Shown: one piece after another, positions 17,827 through 26,302 of the stretch
How the letters are laid out: every line of letters begins with the position of its first letter
How positions within the stretch are numbered: position 1 is the first letter of the stretch
Assembly (NCBI RefSeq): GCF_000024125.1
Contig: NC_013222.1
Coordinates: 2,738,501-2,802,500 of the forward strand
DNA length: 64,000 nt
Source of the DNA: Robiginitalea biformata HTCC2501
GTDB lineage: Bacteria; Bacteroidota; Bacteroidia; Flavobacteriales; Flavobacteriaceae
Direction: 5' to 3'
The notes under the pieces: generated by a model
What the model was told of the DNA's origin: nothing
The model's input: only the letters and a program-made list of their open reading frames with translations
Databases searched by the model: none
Translations under genes and position numbers: made by a program

Positions 17827-18954
17827 TTGACGTACGCCGTACTCGACATAGAAACCACCGGGGGAAAATTTGACGAAGAAGGGATTACCGAAATCGCTAT
17901 CCACCGCTTTGACGGCCATGAGGTGGTGGATACTTTTATCAGCCTGATCAACCCGGAACGCCCAATCCAGCCTTATGTTCAGAAACTCACCGGCATCGAC
18001 CCGAAAATGGTGCAGACCGCCCCGCGATTCCACCAGGTTGCCAAGCGGATAGTTGAAATTACGCGCGACAGCGTGCTGGTAGCCCACAACGCCCAGTTCG
18101 ACTACCGGATCCTGCGTACGGAATTCAGGCGGCTCGGGTATAATTTCGAGCGGAAAACCCTGTGTACGGTCGATTTGTCCCAGCGGCTGATCCCCGATGC
18201 GGAATCGCACAGCCTGGGCAAACTCGTCCGGTCGCTCGGCATCCCGGTCAGCAATCGCCACCGGGCCAACGGGGACGCCCTGGCTACCTTGAAATTATTG
18301 CAACACCTGCTGGATCGGGATACCGGCAAGACCATCACCTCGGAGGTGATCCGTGCAGAAACCCTTGGGGAACTCTCCAACCGCCAACTCCGATTTGTGG
18401 AGGAGGCCCCGGATTCCGTGGGCGTTTATTACCTGTACGATAAAGATGGCAACCTGTTGTACCTGGATGGAACGCGCGACATGAAACGCAGCCTGAACCG
18501 GCACTTTACCGGGGAGAGCCCGCATTCCAGAGCACTGCGGAAACTGACCCGCGAGGTGCGTTTCGAAAAAACCGGAAGCGAATTGATCGCCAGGCTGAAG
18601 GCATTTGCCGAGGTCCGGGAAAACAAACCGTCCTACCGACCCAGGAAAAAAGGCCGGCAGGTGACCCCCGGGACGGCCCTCCATATCAACGGGGACCGGT
18701 TTCCCCTTGGGGAATGCGATTTATTGCTGGTGGATACCGGGAGGTCCGAGGGAGAGCGTGCCGCAGTTCGCATCGGACAGGAAGGCGTAAAAGGCATGGG
18801 GTACTTTGGGCTGAACCATCAAATCAATAATATTCCTATCTTAGAGAATCTGTTGACCCCAATTGCCGACCCCCGGGGCGGTTTGGGCATTGTTGCCGCC
18901 TACCTGAAGGATCAGAAGGTCCTGCGGATTGTAGAACTCAACGAATCCTCTTGA
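17827..18954 (+). CDS. DEDDh exonuclease (DnaQ-like) fused to GIY-YIG-type domain
   Basis: About 375 aa from a TTG start at 17827, chosen because the exonuclease fold begins at once (TYAVLDIETTGGKFDEEG); the frame upstream lies inside yggS. Residues 1-175 are a DnaQ-type exonuclease with ExoI AVLDIETTG, ExoII HNAQFDYRIL and ExoIII HRANGDALAT. Residues about 195-275 (SVGVYYLYDKDGNLLYLDGT, then RHFTGESPHSRALRKL) match the UvrC N-terminal GIY-YIG-type nuclease fold. This fusion is common in Bacteroidota and suggests DNA repair. Its stop overlaps the next start (TTGA). Confidence 0.85.
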   Translation: MTYAVLDIETTGGKFDEEGITEIAIHRFDGHEVVDTFISLINPERPIQPYVQKLTGIDPKMVQTAPRFHQVAKRIVEITRDSVLVAHNAQFDYRILRTEFRRLGYNFERKTLCTVDLSQRLIPDAESHSLGKLVRSLGIPVSNRHRANGDALATLKLLQHLLDRDTGKTITSEVIRAETLGELSNRQLRFVEEAPDSVGVYYLYDKDGNLLYLDGTRDMKRSLNRHFTGESPHSRALRKLTREVRFEKTGSELIARLKAFAEVRENKPSYRPRKKGRQVTPGTALHINGDRFPLGECDLLLVDTGRSEGERAAVRIGQEGVKGMGYFGLNHQINNIPILENLLTPIADPRGGLGIVAAYLKDQKVLRIVELNESS

Positions 18955-19796
18955 AAGACTCCGACAACAATTTCGGCTGGAAGCGCAAGCTCCACGAAAT
19001 CATCTACGAAGCCGACACCCCGGAAGGGAAATGGTTTGACCTGATCCTGTTTGCGGTGATCATCCTGAGTGTGCTCCTGGTTATGCTGGAAAGCGTCGCG
19101 GAATTCGACGCCAAGTACCACCGGGAGTTGCTGGCGCTGGAATGGGTAGTGACGATATTTTTTACCATCGAATACATTGCCCGGGTGGTGTGCATCCGGA
19201 AGCCAACCAGCTATATTTTCAGTTTTTACGGCATCATCGATTTCCTCTCCACCATCCCCCTGTATGTTTCCTATATATTTGCCGGCTCCCAGGTACTGCT
19301 GGCCGTTAGGGCCCTGCGCCTGCTGCGTATTTTCCGGATCCTGAAACTCGTGCAGTTTATCGGGGAGGCCTCCCAGCTGAAATCTGCCTTGAAGGCGAGC
19401 CGGGCCAAGATCTTTGTCTTTATCTATGCGGTATTGATCCTCTCCGTGATCCTGGGCACCATCATGTACATGATCGAAGGGGACGAAGCCGGCTTCACGA
19501 GCATCCCGCGCAGCATTTACTGGACGATAGTCACGCTCACCACGGTGGGATTCGGGGATATTACCCCCCAGACAACACTGGGCCAGCTGATCGCCACGAT
19601 CATTATGGTGCTGGGATATGGCATCATTGCGGTCCCCACAGGCATCGTGACGGTGGAGTACGGCAGACAGAAGCGGGAAGGAACGGCCTCCAAAGAGCCG
19701 GTTGTCCACCTGAATACCCAATCCTGCCCTGACTGCGCCGTCGGGGGACACCGGGACGGGGCGGAATTCTGCTTTAATTGCGGGGCCCGGTTGTGA
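18951..19796 (+). CDS. Voltage-gated-type potassium channel with C-terminal zinc ribbon
   Basis: 281-aa inner-membrane ion channel. Six membrane helices are visible, including an S4-like segment VRALRLLRIFRILKLVQFI, and the pore loop with selectivity filter TLTTVGFGDITPQT. The start is TTG at 18951, overlapping the previous stop in TTGA. The C-terminus carries two CxxC pairs (CPDC and CFNCGARL), a small zinc-ribbon-like tail. The TVGFGD filter supports K+ selectivity. The role beside a nuclease and miaA is unclear. Its stop overlaps the miaA start (TGATG). Confidence 0.9.
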   Translation: MKDSDNNFGWKRKLHEIIYEADTPEGKWFDLILFAVIILSVLLVMLESVAEFDAKYHRELLALEWVVTIFFTIEYIARVVCIRKPTSYIFSFYGIIDFLSTIPLYVSYIFAGSQVLLAVRALRLLRIFRILKLVQFIGEASQLKSALKASRAKIFVFIYAVLILSVILGTIMYMIEGDEAGFTSIPRSIYWTIVTLTTVGFGDITPQTTLGQLIATIIMVLGYGIIAVPTGIVTVEYGRQKREGTASKEPVVHLNTQSCPDCAVGGHRDGAEFCFNCGARL

Positions 19797-20716
19797 TGGG
19801 AAAGGTGCTGATCTCCATCGGCGGCCCTACCGGTATCGGCAAGACCACCTGGGCCATCGGCCTGGCCCGGCATTACCGGGCCGAGATCCTCTCCGCGGAT
19901 TCCCGGCAGTTCTACAGGGAAATCCCCATCGGGACCGCCAGCCCGACATTGTCTGAACAGGAACAGGCGCCCCACCACTTCGTAGGACACCTCTCCGTAC
20001 ACGATACCTATTCCGTCGGGGACTTCCGGCGGGATGCCCTGGAACGCCTCCGGAACCTGTTTAAAACCCATGATATAGCAATCCTTGTCGGGGGGAGCGG
20101 CCTCTACCTGGATGCGGTAACACGCGGACTGGACGAATTCCCGGAGGTGGAAGCCAGGATCCGCCGGGAACTCAATGCGCTTTGGCAGGATCAGGGCCTG
20201 GGGGCCCTGCAGGAGATGCTGCGCGAAAAAGACCCCGAGTATTATTCCGCGGTAGACCGGCAAAATCCGCACCGGCTGATCCGCGCCCTGGAGGTATGCC
20301 TGGTTGCCGGTCGGCCTTACAGTTCATTCCTGGGCAAACGAAAGGCCCCGGAATTTTTCAAAACGATTCGCCTGGGTATCGATGCCCCTAGGGAAACGGT
20401 TTACCGCAGGATTGAACAGCGGGTGCAGGCCATGGTGAAAGCGGGCCTGGAAGCCGAAGCCCGGTCGCTCTACCCCTACCGGGACCTCAATGCACTGCAA
20501 ACGGTGGGGTATCAGGAATTTTTTGCATATTTCGATGGGAAATACGACCGGGATACCGCCCTGGAGGAAATTGCCAAAAACACGCGGCGCTTTGCGAAAA
20601 GACAGCTGACGTGGTTCCGGAAAGATCCCGAAATCCATTGGATCCCCTATGATGCCCCCCTGGACCAGGCCATTGAATATATTGACGCACAAATGAAAAA
20701 TCTGCGCCATGGATAG
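19796..20716 (+). CDS. miaA: tRNA dimethylallyltransferase MiaA
   Basis: Adds a dimethylallyl group to A37 of tRNAs reading UNN codons. 306 aa from the ATG at 19796, which overlaps the preceding TGA (TGATG); the longer frame to 19778 lies in the channel gene. Walker A GGPTGIGKTTWAIGLA, the SADSRQFYREIPIGTASPT substrate region, the HPHRLIRALEV-like segment NPHRLIRALEVCL, and YPYRDLNALQTVGYQEFF are all family marks. It overlaps gntK by 8 bases. Confidence 0.95.
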   Translation: MGKVLISIGGPTGIGKTTWAIGLARHYRAEILSADSRQFYREIPIGTASPTLSEQEQAPHHFVGHLSVHDTYSVGDFRRDALERLRNLFKTHDIAILVGGSGLYLDAVTRGLDEFPEVEARIRRELNALWQDQGLGALQEMLREKDPEYYSAVDRQNPHRLIRALEVCLVAGRPYSSFLGKRKAPEFFKTIRLGIDAPRETVYRRIEQRVQAMVKAGLEAEARSLYPYRDLNALQTVGYQEFFAYFDGKYDRDTALEEIAKNTRRFAKRQLTWFRKDPEIHWIPYDAPLDQAIEYIDAQMKNLRHG

Positions 20717-21224
20717 CAGCCAACCGGACATATTTATCGTAATGGGGGTTTCCGCCTGCGGCAAAACCACCCTGGGAAAGGCCCTGGCAGCCGAACTGGA
20801 GTGTCCGTTTTTCGATGGGGACGACTTCCACCCGCCGGAAAATATCGTGAAAATGAAGGCCGAAGAACCCCTGGGCGATTCGGACCGGGAAGGCTGGCTG
20901 AAAGCCCTCAATGCGCTGGCCCGCAAACATACGGGCTCGGGAGGGGCAGTGATCGCTTGTTCGGCCCTGAAAGAAAAGTACCGGGACTGGCTCAGGGAGG
21001 GGTTGGCACCTGGGAAAATTTGCTGGGTGGTACTAACCGGCACCTTTGACGCCATCCTGGAGCGCATTCAGGCCCGTGCCGACCACTACATGCCCCCTGC
21101 TCTGCTCCGCAGCCAATTTGCGGACCTGGAAGTACCCGATTACGGAATCCACCTTCCGGCCTACGGAATGCCAACCGAAGAAATGGTCCGTCGGGTTTCG
21201 GCCCATATTAAAACGAACCGATAA
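20709..21224 (+). CDS. gntK: Gluconokinase
   Basis: 171-aa P-loop kinase that phosphorylates D-gluconate to 6-phosphogluconate. Walker A is MGVSACGKTTLGKALA, followed by FFDGDDFHPPENIVKMKAEE, GDSDREGWLKALNAL and CSALKEKYRDWLR, the hallmark order of GntK. It overlaps the end of miaA by 8 bases and converges on rprY. It is a lone gluconate gene: no permease or repressor is near, so uptake must be encoded elsewhere. Confidence 0.92.
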   Translation: MDSSQPDIFIVMGVSACGKTTLGKALAAELECPFFDGDDFHPPENIVKMKAEEPLGDSDREGWLKALNALARKHTGSGGAVIACSALKEKYRDWLREGLAPGKICWVVLTGTFDAILERIQARADHYMPPALLRSQFADLEVPDYGIHLPAYGMPTEEMVRRVSAHIKTNR

Positions 21225-21275
21225 TACGGATATCCGGGCAGGCTGGGCGTACCGCAGCCCACCACAGCCAGCGGG

Positions 21276-21998
21276 CTATTCGGATTTTTCAGAATCGGTC
21301 TTGACTACCAGGCGGAAGCCTTCCCCGTGGATGTTGAGGATTTCCACGCTATCGTCTTTCTTGAGGTATTTGCGCAGCTTGGCAATGTAAACGTCCATGC
21401 TCCGCGATGTGAAATAGTTGTCGTCCCGCCAGATTTTGGTCAGGGCGAGTTCCCGGGGCATCAGGTCGTTTTCGTGCAGGGCCAGGAGCCGCAGCAATTC
21501 ATTTTCCTTGGGGGAGAGCTTGGTGGGCTCCTCGTCTTTGTACTTGAGGAACCGCAATTTGGAATTCAGGTGGAAATCCCCGAAATCAAATTCAAATTGC
21601 TTGCTGTCCGCCAGGCTGTTGGAGGCTTTCCTCTGCAGGATCGCCTTGAGTTTCACGAGCAGGACTTCCGAATCAAACGGCTTGTTCAGGTAGTCGTCTG
21701 CACCTGCCTTATATCCTTTCAGCACATCTTCCTTCATGGTTTTGGCGGTGAGGAAAATAATCGGAATGTGGTCGTTTTTCTCGCGGATCTCCTTGGCCAG
21801 CGTAAATCCGTCCTTATAGGGCATCATCACATCCAGGATGCAAACGTCAAAAGGCTCCTTTTTAAACTTCTCGAAGCCCTCCATACCGTTTTTAGCCAGG
21901 GTAACGTCAAAATCATTCATCGAAAGGTAATCCTTCAGGACGATGCCGAAGTTCGGGTCGTCTTCCACCAAAAGAATCTTTTTATTCTCTGTTTCCAT
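21276..21998 (-). CDS. rprY: OmpR-family response regulator RprY-like
   Basis: 240-aa transcription regulator. Receiver domain with acidic D13/D14, phospho-acceptor D56 in DVCILDVMMPYKDG and K106 in YLNKPF; then an OmpR/PhoB winged helix (SPKENELLRLLALHENDLMP, and TSRSMDVYIAKLRKYLKKDD). It is 9 bases downstream of the histidine kinase and is probably its partner. The pair resembles Bacteroides RprX/RprY, where it is tied to redox and central metabolism; the regulon here is unknown. Confidence 0.9.
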   Translation of the reverse strand: METENKKILLVEDDPNFGIVLKDYLSMNDFDVTLAKNGMEGFEKFKKEPFDVCILDVMMPYKDGFTLAKEIREKNDHIPIIFLTAKTMKEDVLKGYKAGADDYLNKPFDSEVLLVKLKAILQRKASNSLADSKQFEFDFGDFHLNSKLRFLKYKDEEPTKLSPKENELLRLLALHENDLMPRELALTKIWRDDNYFTSRSMDVYIAKLRKYLKKDDSVEILNIHGEGFRLVVKTDSEKSE

Positions 21999-22007
21999 AC
22001 TCGCTTG

Positions 22008-23588
22008 TTAAATTAGTGGGAGTTTGATATAAAAAGTGCTTCCTTTTCCTTTTTCACTTTCCGCATACACCTCTCCCTGGTGATCCTCTACTATTTTCTT
22101 GACGTAGGCCAATCCCAGCCCATGCCCTTTTACATTATGTATATCCCCGGTGTGTTCCCGGTAAAATTTTTCAAAAATCCGCTTTAAAACGGCTTTGGAC
22201 ATTCCCGCCCCCTGGTCCTGTACCCGGATCAGGATTGCGTTGTTGGCCACCTCCGTATACACGTCGATCTTGGGGGCCTCCGGCGAATATTTCACCGCAT
22301 TGTCCAGTATATTAACCATCACGTTGCCAAAGTGCATTTCATTGGCCAAAACCTCCGAGCGCTCCGCGTCCAGGTGCGCCTTTACATACCCGCCACGGTC
22401 CAGGACAATCAGTTCCACATGGGTAATTGCCTGCCGGATCAGGTCGTGCACGTCTACCCGTTCCTTGCTGATATCCAGCTGATTCTTTTCGAGTTTCGAT
22501 ATGCGCAGCACGTTTTCCACCTGGGCGTGCATTCGTTTATTCTCGTCCCGGATCATCTGCAGGTACCGGTTGACTTTTTCCCGGTCATCCATGATTTTCG
22601 GATTCTTGATGGCTTCCACGGCCAGGTTGATGGTCGCTATCGGCGTTTTGAACTCGTGGGTCATGTTGTTGATGAAATCCGATTTGATCTCAGAAATCTG
22701 TTTCTGCCGGATGAGCTGGTAGATGGCGCTCGCATAGGCCACCATAATGATCAGCGTAAAGAGCAGCGATAACCCCGCCATACTCAGCACCGAATTGAGC
22801 AGGAACTTTTTCTTTCTGGGGAAGGACAACAGCAGGGCGTATTCCGTATTGCCCTCGATGTCCCGGAAGAGCGGCGCCTTGTAATAGTTTTCCCGGTCGT
22901 ATTTGTATTTCCTGGAGCGGACCTTGGTAGGCAACCCCCGGCTGTAGACCCCGTATTCATAATCGATATCCAGGTTCCGGTCTGCGAGTTCCCGGTCCAG
23001 CAGAAGTTCGATTTCCTGCCGGCTCACCCGTTCGTGTATCGGGACTTTTTCCGCGTATTCCCGGTAGATATCGTCAAAGGCCACTTTGTCCAGGATCGGG
23101 ATACCGCCCACTTTCTCCCATTTCTCAACCGGGTTGTAGCGGTAGGCTTTCCCGTCCAGGCCGTATTCTTCCTTGAAGACCGCGCGGGTTCTTCGGCTCG
23201 TATAACTCTTGATGGTGGTGGTATCTGTTATCGTACCACTGTCAAAGAACGTGGAGGCAATGTCGTAATCCTCTTCGAGGATGCCGTGGGAATAGAAGGT
23301 AATCTCATTGGAGTTCAGGTCCCGGTCGATAAAGAAAATGTTGCTCCAATGGGCGCTTTTCAATTCGCCGATACTGTCCTTGAGCGTCAGGAACCGGTCC
23401 GAGTAATCCTTGATTTCCCGCTCTTCGATCTGGTCCGTCACCTTCGACAGGATTTCCGTGACCACATTCGAGAACTGTTCTTCCTTATCCTCTACCGAAC
23501 TCTTGATCCAATAGAGTTGAACTGCAATAATCCCTATGAGCGAAAGGCTCATCAGAATGACGAGCAGCACAAATAATCTCCTATTCAT
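22008..23588 (-). CDS. rprX: Sensor histidine kinase, RprX-like
   Basis: 526-aa membrane kinase. TM1 at about residues 4-26, a periplasmic sensor domain of about 230 residues, TM2 at about 267-291, then the HisKA H-box FINNMTHEFKTPIAT with phospho-accepting H311. The HATPase domain follows, with N-box VMVNILDNAVKYSPEAP, DQGAGMSKAVLKRIFEKFYR and GHGLGLAYVKKIVEDHQG. No HAMP domain is obvious. Probably co-transcribed with rprY. Symbol assigned by resemblance to the Bacteroides pair. Confidence 0.88.
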   Translation of the reverse strand: MNRRLFVLLVILMSLSLIGIIAVQLYWIKSSVEDKEEQFSNVVTEILSKVTDQIEEREIKDYSDRFLTLKDSIGELKSAHWSNIFFIDRDLNSNEITFYSHGILEEDYDIASTFFDSGTITDTTTIKSYTSRRTRAVFKEEYGLDGKAYRYNPVEKWEKVGGIPILDKVAFDDIYREYAEKVPIHERVSRQEIELLLDRELADRNLDIDYEYGVYSRGLPTKVRSRKYKYDRENYYKAPLFRDIEGNTEYALLLSFPRKKKFLLNSVLSMAGLSLLFTLIIMVAYASAIYQLIRQKQISEIKSDFINNMTHEFKTPIATINLAVEAIKNPKIMDDREKVNRYLQMIRDENKRMHAQVENVLRISKLEKNQLDISKERVDVHDLIRQAITHVELIVLDRGGYVKAHLDAERSEVLANEMHFGNVMVNILDNAVKYSPEAPKIDVYTEVANNAILIRVQDQGAGMSKAVLKRIFEKFYREHTGDIHNVKGHGLGLAYVKKIVEDHQGEVYAESEKGKGSTFYIKLPLI

Positions 23589-23649
23589 CGTCCTGGTAAA
23601 AGTAAAAATTTAACATTTAGAGGCGGGGTGGTTTAACCTAACCTTAACA

Positions 23650-24252
23650 CTACGAAGCCCCGGGGGACCCCGGAATTTCAAGCAATTCCCGGTGAATGCG
23701 ATGTACTGCACGCCGCGTTGCCTCCAATTCCATGTTTTCGATGACAAAGTCGGACAGGGGGATTTTCCGCTGGTCACTCCACTGGGCGTCCATGCGGCTG
23801 CGCACCCGGGAGCCGGAAGTGTTATCCCTGGCGACCACGCGCCGGATGCGCTCCTCCTCGGGCGCCGTGACGAGGATGACCCGGTCTAAATTCCGGTATC
23901 CCCCGTTTTCAATGAGGATTGCCGCCTCCTGCAGGACATACGGGGCCTCCTGCCGGGCCGACCAGGATCTGAAATCCGCAGCTACTGCCGGGTGTACCAG
24001 GGCATTGAGGGCTTCCAGGAGTTCCGCGTCGCCGAAGACACGGGAGGCGATCCAGGCGCGGTTCAGTTTCCCTTCGGCATAAGCTTCCTCGCCCAAAAGG
24101 TTTTCGATACGCCCCCGGAGTTCCGGGTCCGCCTCCATGAGTTCCCGCGCCCGGACGTCCGAGTAGTAAACCGGGATACCCAGCTCCCTGAAAAAACCTG
24201 CCACCGTGCTTTTTCCGCTTCCGATACCTCCTGTAAGGCCTACCCGCATCAT
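23650..24252 (-). CDS. coaE: Dephospho-CoA kinase
   Basis: Last step of CoA synthesis: ATP-dependent phosphorylation of dephospho-CoA. 200 aa. Opens with Walker A VGLTGGIGSGKSTVAGFFRELG, then VYYSDVRARELM, and the adenylate-binding-type segment VILVTAPEEERIRRVVARDN. Two ATGs (24252, 24249) are adjacent; the first overlaps the stop of the upstream YbbR-like gene as ATGA. The coaBC gene of the same pathway lies about 6 kb upstream on the same strand. Confidence 0.94.
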   Translation of the reverse strand: MMRVGLTGGIGSGKSTVAGFFRELGIPVYYSDVRARELMEADPELRGRIENLLGEEAYAEGKLNRAWIASRVFGDAELLEALNALVHPAVAADFRSWSARQEAPYVLQEAAILIENGGYRNLDRVILVTAPEEERIRRVVARDNTSGSRVRSRMDAQWSDQRKIPLSDFVIENMELEATRRAVHRIHRELLEIPGSPGAS

Positions 24253-25202
24253 TCGCTTCGCACAATAAATTCCACCGTGGATTCCAGCAGGACCCCACTT
24301 TGGATTGTCCCGGGCTGTTCGGCAATGCGCAGAAGCAGCCGGCCGGTTTCCGGATCCGGGTTTTCAAAATCGGCTACGATCCGGAAATCGGAAGGTTCGA
24401 GTTCCTTGAGGGATTCTATCCGTCCCTTGCACAATACCCCCACCGAAGCGGGAAATGTCCGCACTTCCCTGTCCGCAGGCAGGTTGATGACTTCCACCGG
24501 CACATCGACAACCGTTTCGGAAAACCGGAACACCCCGGCGGTCACGGTAACCTGCCCAACGGAAAACTGCGTGTTTGGGAGCCGTCCTGCAACGGGCAGG
24601 CTGAGGGTCCTGCTAACCGTATCGCGCACCCCGGTAAGCTTCAGGGGTTCAGTCCAAACCTCCCGGATGGTATCGATTTCTCCCGGTGGACCCAGAAGGT
24701 GGACATTCGGCGGTTCCACCTGAATCGGCCCATCCAGCATATAGTTCCTGGCCAGTTCTATCTGAACGGCCGCGCGGACGGGGACCGTACGGGATCGGAG
24801 GGCCTGGAAATCCAGAAATATGGTATCCCGGGTCATCTCCAGCAGGCCCATGGCCTCCCCAAGTTGACTTTCCACCTGCCGCCTGTAGGCCTCCGGGCCG
24901 ATAAAATACGCGCCCTTTCTGCGCTGGGCCGTACGGAGATCAATCGCCACATCCCTGGGGCTGATCTGGTACCTCAGGAGCTGGAATCCGCTGGCGCGGA
25001 CCCGCACATTCAGGTCCCGGGGTGGCTGCGTCAGCAACACGAGGCTGTCCGGGGGTTGTTCATACTGCATCCGGAATGTCAACGTATGGTTGTATGTCTG
25101 CGCCAGGCGTATCAGGAGCCAGGCCGAAAAAGAGCAAAAAAGGAACAGGAGAAAGATTTTCGCCTTCGGGGTATTGATTCCGGATTTTAATTTCTTGATC
25201 AA
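24249..25202 (-). CDS. YbbR/CdaR-like domain protein
   Basis: 317-aa protein with one N-terminal membrane helix (KIFLLFLFCSFSAWLLIRLA, about residues 14-33) followed by an extracytoplasmic all-beta region of repeated 80-90-residue units (RDLNVRVRASGFQLL; RTVPVRAAVQIELARNYML; VVDVPVEVINLPADREV). This is the YbbR fold, found in Firmicutes CdaR, the regulator of diadenylate cyclase. No CdaA is seen here, so the role in c-di-AMP control is not supported. It sits between the GT2 gene (3 bases) and coaE (4-base overlap). Confidence 0.75.
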   Translation of the reverse strand: MIKKLKSGINTPKAKIFLLFLFCSFSAWLLIRLAQTYNHTLTFRMQYEQPPDSLVLLTQPPRDLNVRVRASGFQLLRYQISPRDVAIDLRTAQRRKGAYFIGPEAYRRQVESQLGEAMGLLEMTRDTIFLDFQALRSRTVPVRAAVQIELARNYMLDGPIQVEPPNVHLLGPPGEIDTIREVWTEPLKLTGVRDTVSRTLSLPVAGRLPNTQFSVGQVTVTAGVFRFSETVVDVPVEVINLPADREVRTFPASVGVLCKGRIESLKELEPSDFRIVADFENPDPETGRLLLRIAEQPGTIQSGVLLESTVEFIVRSE

Positions 25203-25205
25203 GCC

Positions 25206-26222
25206 TCAGGTATTATAAAAAAGTTCCGGAAAGAGCGTTTGCGGTTTCTTTCTACTAAAGGTAAGCAAGATGGCGGATTTGAAAAAACCCCATCCATACC
25301 CCGTAAACTGCACCAGGACTGCGGGGATCGCCAGGCAGGCGGCCCGCCAGTCGCGCGTTGTGCTCCGGGCGCCCAGGCCCACCGCCGCCAGGTAGGCCAG
25401 GTAGGCCCCGGCAGGGATCCAGGCCGCGGGGTGCCGAAATAGCAGGGGCAACAGGAGCGCCACGGCCAGTCCCAGCGTAAAAACGAAGGGAAACCAATAG
25501 GTAACCCTGGCGCTCCCCGGGTGCCAGCGGTTGAGGATGGGCCGCGCAAGGCCGAATTTGTATACCTGCCTGTAAAATGAATGGAAATCCACCCGGCGTT
25601 TGTGGTAGACCACCACCTCCGGGTAATACCCAAGGCGGAAGCCCAGTTTCCGAAGCCTGAGGCTCAGGTCCGGGTCCTCCCCGGGATGGATGTTTCCGAA
25701 CCCCCCGCTTTTTTGGAAAGCTTCGCGGGAAATTCCCATATTGAAACTCCTGGGTTGGAAGGCCTCCCTCCTTTTTGCACCCCCCCGCAACCCGCCGGTA
25801 GTTAGCCCCGAGGTCATCGTATAGCTGATGGCTTGCTGCACGGGCGAAAAAGAAGGGTCGGCTGCATCCGGACCCCCAAAACAATCCAGGGGGTCCGACT
25901 GAAGGGCTTCCTGCAGATTCCCGAGGTAACCCGGGGGAAGGATGCAATCCGAATCCACCAAGAGGAAATACTGTCCCCGAGCGCGTTCCATCCCGAAATT
26001 CCGGGAGTCTCCTGGGCCGGTATTCGCCTTGCTGAAATAGCGGATATCCAGGTCTTCCCGGAATGCCTCCACCACCTGCCGGGCATCCTTTTCGGAACCG
26101 TCTTCCACCACGAGCACCTCAAAGGGGGTGTCCGCCTCCTGTGAGGCCAGGCTGGCAAACAGTTCCCGGAGCTCGTCCGGGCGGTTGTAGACCGGGATTA
26201 CAAAGGAAAAGAAGGGGTTCAT
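25206..26222 (-). CDS. Family 2 glycosyltransferase
   Basis: 338-aa GT-A fold enzyme. SFVIPVYNRPDELRELFASL opens the nucleotide-sugar domain; VVEDGSEKDA and the DxD motif FLLVDSDCILPPGYL follow; GISREAFQKSGGFGNIHPGE then DPDLSLRL is the typical acceptor-side ED loop. The C-terminal third has three or four hydrophobic segments, so it is probably attached to the inner membrane. Donor and acceptor are unknown; envelope polysaccharide or glycolipid synthesis is likely. The SRP-like RNA ends just before its start. Confidence 0.9.
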   Translation of the reverse strand: MNPFFSFVIPVYNRPDELRELFASLASQEADTPFEVLVVEDGSEKDARQVVEAFREDLDIRYFSKANTGPGDSRNFGMERARGQYFLLVDSDCILPPGYLGNLQEALQSDPLDCFGGPDAADPSFSPVQQAISYTMTSGLTTGGLRGGAKRREAFQPRSFNMGISREAFQKSGGFGNIHPGEDPDLSLRLRKLGFRLGYYPEVVVYHKRRVDFHSFYRQVYKFGLARPILNRWHPGSARVTYWFPFVFTLGLAVALLLPLLFRHPAAWIPAGAYLAYLAAVGLGARSTTRDWRAACLAIPAVLVQFTGYGWGFFKSAILLTFSRKKPQTLFPELFYNT

Positions 26223-26225
26223 GGA

Positions 26226-26302
26226 GTCGGGTTAGTCAATCGGCTCCCGTTATCCCGGGGCTGCTGCCTTCCGGCAGGTTCCGGCCGTGCGGGACGGGCG
26301 GA
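26226..26302 (-). ncRNA. ffs: Probable signal recognition particle RNA (small bacterial type)
   Basis: On the minus strand the fabI-GT2 gap contains CCGGAAGGCAGCAGCC, matching the SRP RNA domain IV signature (GGAA tetraloop closed by C-G pairs, then AGCAGC). UGCC/GGCA closes the loop; further out GGC/GCC, CCCG/CGGG and CCCGU/ACGGG pair to give one long hairpin, as in 4.5S RNA. The 5' strand departs from the usual GUCAGG form, having GGAACC instead. Ends are approximate, and no separate promoter or terminator was found. A repeat or attenuator hairpin is the alternative. Confidence 0.6.

Noticed and set aside
24249..25202. c-di-AMP regulator CdaR
   Set aside because: The YbbR fold fits, but no diadenylate cyclase gene is adjacent, so only the domain is called.
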